Shown here: piece after piece, positions 6,859 through 8,837 of the stretch
How positions within the stretch are numbered: the first letter of the stretch is position 1
Layout: each line of letters opens with the position of its first letter
The notes under the pieces: generated by a model
Seen by the model: the letters and a program-made list of their open reading frames with translations, nothing else
What the model was told of the DNA's origin: nothing
The model's database searches: none
Source: JBGSWC01 sp041752635
Lineage (GTDB): Bacteria > Planctomycetota > Planctomycetia > Pirellulales > Lacipirellulaceae
Reading direction: 5' to 3'
Assembly: GCA_041752635.1 (NCBI GenBank)
Contig: JBGSWC010000233.1
Location: 1-8,837, forward strand
Length of the DNA stretch: 8,837 nt
Program-made: the position numbers and the translations under genes

Positions 6859-6887
6859 TCGACTCGGCGCGGGGGGCTGTGTATAGT
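6859..6887 (+). promoter_or_regulatory. Candidate promoter of the diguanylate cyclase gene
   Basis: TCGACT (6859-6864, 4/6) and TATAGT (6882-6887, 5/6) are separated by exactly 17 bp. Transcription would start near 6894 and give an 86-nt leader that includes the threefold 10-bp repeat. Confidence 0.45.
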
Positions 6888-6908
6888 CGGCCTATTGAGC
6901 TTGCCGAT

Positions 6909-6938
6909 CATTCGTTGGCATTCGTTGGCATTCGTTGG
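6909..6938 (+). repeat. Three perfect tandem copies of a 10-bp unit (CATTCGTTGG)
   Basis: CATTCGTTGG occurs three times head to tail without mismatch, in the presumed leader of the GGDEF gene, 41 bases before its ATG. The 10-bp period is close to one DNA turn, so copies would present the same face to a bound protein. Slippage-prone copy-number variation is also possible. Confidence 0.85.
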
Positions 6939-6979
6939 CTTCCGAAAAAAACATTTGCTGAGGTTAGCGGCAAATTTTC

Positions 6980-7804
6980 ATGACAATTGGTACCAACAGC
7001 GGGCCTACCCCCCCCGAAAGCGACTTCCTGGTGCAATGCGCTGGCTGCATTGCTCAACCAATCGCGGTGCTCGACAGCGTAAATGCAGCGATTTTCGCCG
7101 AGAATGACGCGATGCGACGACTCGACGTCGACCGCGAGTCGTTCGTGCGATCGTGTATCGCTGCCGCCTCGGCAGCCAGTTCGCCGGCGCTGGCATTCGA
7201 TTGCCAAGGAAGAAAATGGCACATAGTCAGCGGACCCCTCGGCCTACCTGACGGCGACGACGCTACCGCCTCAAGATGGCTGGTGGCTATCATGGCGGCC
7301 GAGGCCAACCGCGAAGCGGCGACCGCTTCGCTCGATCCGCTGACTGGTGCGCTCGATCGACGAGAGCTTGAAGCTTGGGCCTCGCAACATTGGCCCAGCG
7401 GAGCACCGAGTGGCCTGTCTTTCGGCCTGCTGTTCCTTGACTTCGATGGATTTAAACGAGTCAACGACGAATTTGGTCATCCGGCGGGCGACGTGGCCCT
7501 GGCGACGCTCGCCCGGCGACTGTTGGATTGCATTCGCGACCGCGACCAACTTTATCGGTACGGCGGCGACGAGTTCGTCGTCGTTGCCGCTGGCGTGACG
7601 ACTCACGACAAACTCGATACGATCGTCCGCCGCGTATCGCGCGTGGTCGACGAGCCAGTCGAGATCGCTGGCGAGCCAGTGGCCTTAGGCCTGAGCGTTG
7701 GTGGGGCATTTAGCGGAGAAGGGCTTGGTAGCTTTGCTGAGCTGCTCGCGACGGCCGACCAACGAATGTACGCCAATAAGCGCCAGTCGGGCGAATCGAG
7801 TTGA
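6980..7804 (+). CDS. Diguanylate cyclase with degenerate N-terminal (PAS-like) domain and intact GGDEF
   Basis: This 274-residue enzyme is predicted to make cyclic di-GMP from two GTP in the cytoplasm. Residues about 14-110 form a poorly conserved sensory domain ('CIAQPIAVLDSVNAAIFAEN', then DAMRRL), PAS-like in outline; no cofactor ligand can be assigned. The catalytic domain (about 115-272) has every hallmark: DPLTGALDRREL (119-130), metal and base-binding LDFDGFKRVNDEFGHPAGD (153-171), the active-site GGDEF (195-199), and RDRD (186-189) as an RxxD inhibitory site five residues before it. It therefore looks active and product-inhibited. No membrane segment is present, so it is soluble. ATG 6980 is the first possible start because TAG closes the frame at 6965-6967; the ribosome-binding site is weak, with GAGG about 17 bases upstream. 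It stands alone, 95 bp before galM on the same strand. Confidence 0.94.
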   Translation: MTIGTNSGPTPPESDFLVQCAGCIAQPIAVLDSVNAAIFAENDAMRRLDVDRESFVRSCIAAASAASSPALAFDCQGRKWHIVSGPLGLPDGDDATASRWLVAIMAAEANREAATASLDPLTGALDRRELEAWASQHWPSGAPSGLSFGLLFLDFDGFKRVNDEFGHPAGDVALATLARRLLDCIRDRDQLYRYGGDEFVVVAAGVTTHDKLDTIVRRVSRVVDEPVEIAGEPVALGLSVGGAFSGEGLGSFAELLATADQRMYANKRQSGESS

Positions 7805-7899
7805 AATTTGGCACTCGCTCTGCGACGCTAAGGGTTCAACGACTCAGCCTTGGCGGGCTGTGGTCACGGCGGCTTACCACTTTTCTGGAGTAAACAGCG

Positions 7900-8837
7900 A
7901 TGCGCAAAACTACAGTGGCAATGGTGACGATCTTCTGCCTTTCGACCATGGTGGCCAGTTCAAGTGATTTGTTGGCAGAACCATTGGCGACCGATGTCCC
8001 TAACGTTACTGTCGCCGACTTTGGCAAAACAGCCAGTGGCGAGCCCGTTTCGGTTTACGAAGTTAAGAACGACAACGGCATGAAAATCCGCCTCATGACT
8101 CGCGGGGCCACACTCATTGGTGTCGACGCACCCGATCGTGATGGCAAACTCGCCGACGTTGTTTTCGGCTTCGACAACATCGCCGACTACGAAAGCGAAA
8201 AATACCAGTACTTCGGTTGCACCACCGGCCGCTACGCGAACCGGATTGCCGCTGGCAAATTTTCGCTCGACGACCAGGAGTACACGCTGGCGACCAACGA
8301 TGGCCCTAACCACCTGCACGGTGGTGGCGACCGGGCACTCGACAAAGTCGTTTGGAAAGCGAAGCCGTTTGCGAACAACATGGGGTCAGGCGTCCGCTTT
8401 CGCTATACGAGCCCCGACGGCGAAGAAGGCTACCCGGGCAAACTCGACATGACGGTCAGCTATACGCTCACCAAAGCGAATGCGATCCGCATTCACTACG
8501 ACGCCACGACCGATAAGGCGACGCCGATCAATCTGACCAACCATGCCTACTTCAACTTGGCAGGAGCCGGCGCGCCGACGATCAACGATCACGTTCTCAA
8601 GATCAACGCAAAAAACTACACCCCGGTCGACGACACATTGATTCCGACCGGCGAGCTCGCCGAGGTCGCCGGAACACCGCTCGATTTCCGCAGACCAACC
8701 CGCATCGGCGAGCGAGTCGACGAACTCACCGACACACCGGCCAAGGGCTACGACCACAATTTTGTGCTCAACGAACCGAAGGGTAAACGACCGCTGCGGC
8801 TCGCAGCCGTGGTGTACGATCCCACCAGTGGACGACA
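7900..8837 (+). CDS. galM: Aldose 1-epimerase (galactose mutarotase) with signal peptide, 3'-truncated
   Basis: The enzyme interconverts alpha and beta anomers of aldoses such as galactose and glucose. The frame runs open to the window end, giving 312 residues without a stop; the last 60 or so, including the catalytic glutamate, lie outside. ATG 7900 has GGAG (7887-7890) nine bases upstream. Residues 1-27 look like a signal peptide (MRKTTVAMVTIFCLSTMVAS then SSDLLAEP), so the protein is probably exported, unlike cytoplasmic Escherichia coli GalM. Family motifs appear in order: GRYANRIAAGKF (110-121), NDGPNHLHGG (133-142, catalytic-site His140), NLTNHAYFNL (211-220, general-acid His215), YTPVDDTLIPTGE (240-252) and KGYDHNFVL (282-290, substrate-binding Asp285). 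The 95-bp gap upstream has only a small hairpin (7845-7860) without a T run, so read-through from the GGDEF gene is possible. Confidence 0.93.
   Translation, partial: MRKTTVAMVTIFCLSTMVASSSDLLAEPLATDVPNVTVADFGKTASGEPVSVYEVKNDNGMKIRLMTRGATLIGVDAPDRDGKLADVVFGFDNIADYESEKYQYFGCTTGRYANRIAAGKFSLDDQEYTLATNDGPNHLHGGGDRALDKVVWKAKPFANNMGSGVRFRYTSPDGEEGYPGKLDMTVSYTLTKANAIRIHYDATTDKATPINLTNHAYFNLAGAGAPTINDHVLKINAKNYTPVDDTLIPTGELAEVAGTPLDFRRPTRIGERVDELTDTPAKGYDHNFVLNEPKGKRPLRLAAVVYDPTSGR

Larger units (their letters stand above)
6622..6979. other. Gene-free spacer between tRNA-Val and the diguanylate cyclase gene
   Basis: This 358-bp stretch lies between divergently transcribed tRNA-Val and the GGDEF gene. 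The only frames in it are short and unlike proteins. It holds the presumed tRNA promoter at its left end, a small hairpin GACCG-CTT-CGGTC (6754-6766), an A run at 6787-6793, the candidate GGDEF promoter (6859-6887) and the tandem repeat (6909-6938). I see no gene, known RNA motif or convincing terminator. Confidence 0.6.

Noticed and set aside
7845..7860. CAGCC/GGCTG hairpin between the GGDEF and galM genes as a terminator
   Set aside because: Five-base stem with no following T run; not enough for an intrinsic terminator.

Overview
The window looks like chromosomal DNA from a planctomycete, probably Pirellulales-like. The evidence is indirect: moderately high GC, a secreted PQQ-type beta-propeller whose mature N-terminus carries the 'DWTRFRGP' motif common in that phylum, a large secreted PDZ/alpha-toroid/HEAT protein of the DUF6288 type, an ECF sigma/anti-sigma pair with an RskA-like membrane anti-sigma, and several sugar- or surface-related proteins with signal peptides. 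No 16S or other marker is present, so the assignment is inference.

Left part (1-2565): the 3' end of an ECF sigma factor gene overlaps its zinc-binding, single-pass anti-sigma gene by a GTGA junction (regulation of envelope or stress genes). A convergent gene on the minus strand encodes an exported PQQ-like beta-propeller. Its divergent neighbour (2827-5355) encodes an 842-residue exported protein with a PDZ-like N-terminus, a probable alpha/alpha-toroid core and C-terminal HEAT-like repeats; its function is unknown. The 261-bp divergent spacer holds candidate promoters for both genes and a perfect 14-bp palindrome.

Middle part (5356-6621): an intergenic GC-rich hairpin region is followed by a decayed gene (two apparent frameshifts) that seems to have encoded a TubC-N-like small domain plus a Cys-x-x-Cys segment. 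Next comes a well-preserved MazEF-type toxin-antitoxin operon with its own promoter and inverted-repeat operator candidate. Immediately downstream, on the opposite strand, is tRNA-Val(UAC). A 16-bp stretch at the tRNA 3' end recurs with one mismatch 769 bp away, so the two copies bracket mazEF like att sites. This is the most interesting structural signal in the window, although no integrase is present.

Right part (6622-8837): a roughly 360-bp gene-free stretch contains a plausible promoter and a threefold 10-bp tandem repeat just ahead of a diguanylate cyclase with an intact GGDEF site and an intact RxxD inhibitory site. The last gene, truncated by the window edge, encodes an aldose 1-epimerase (galactose mutarotase) with a signal peptide, so a version exported from the cytoplasm.

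I found no CRISPR array, insertion sequence, transposase, integrase, rRNA or recognisable riboswitch.
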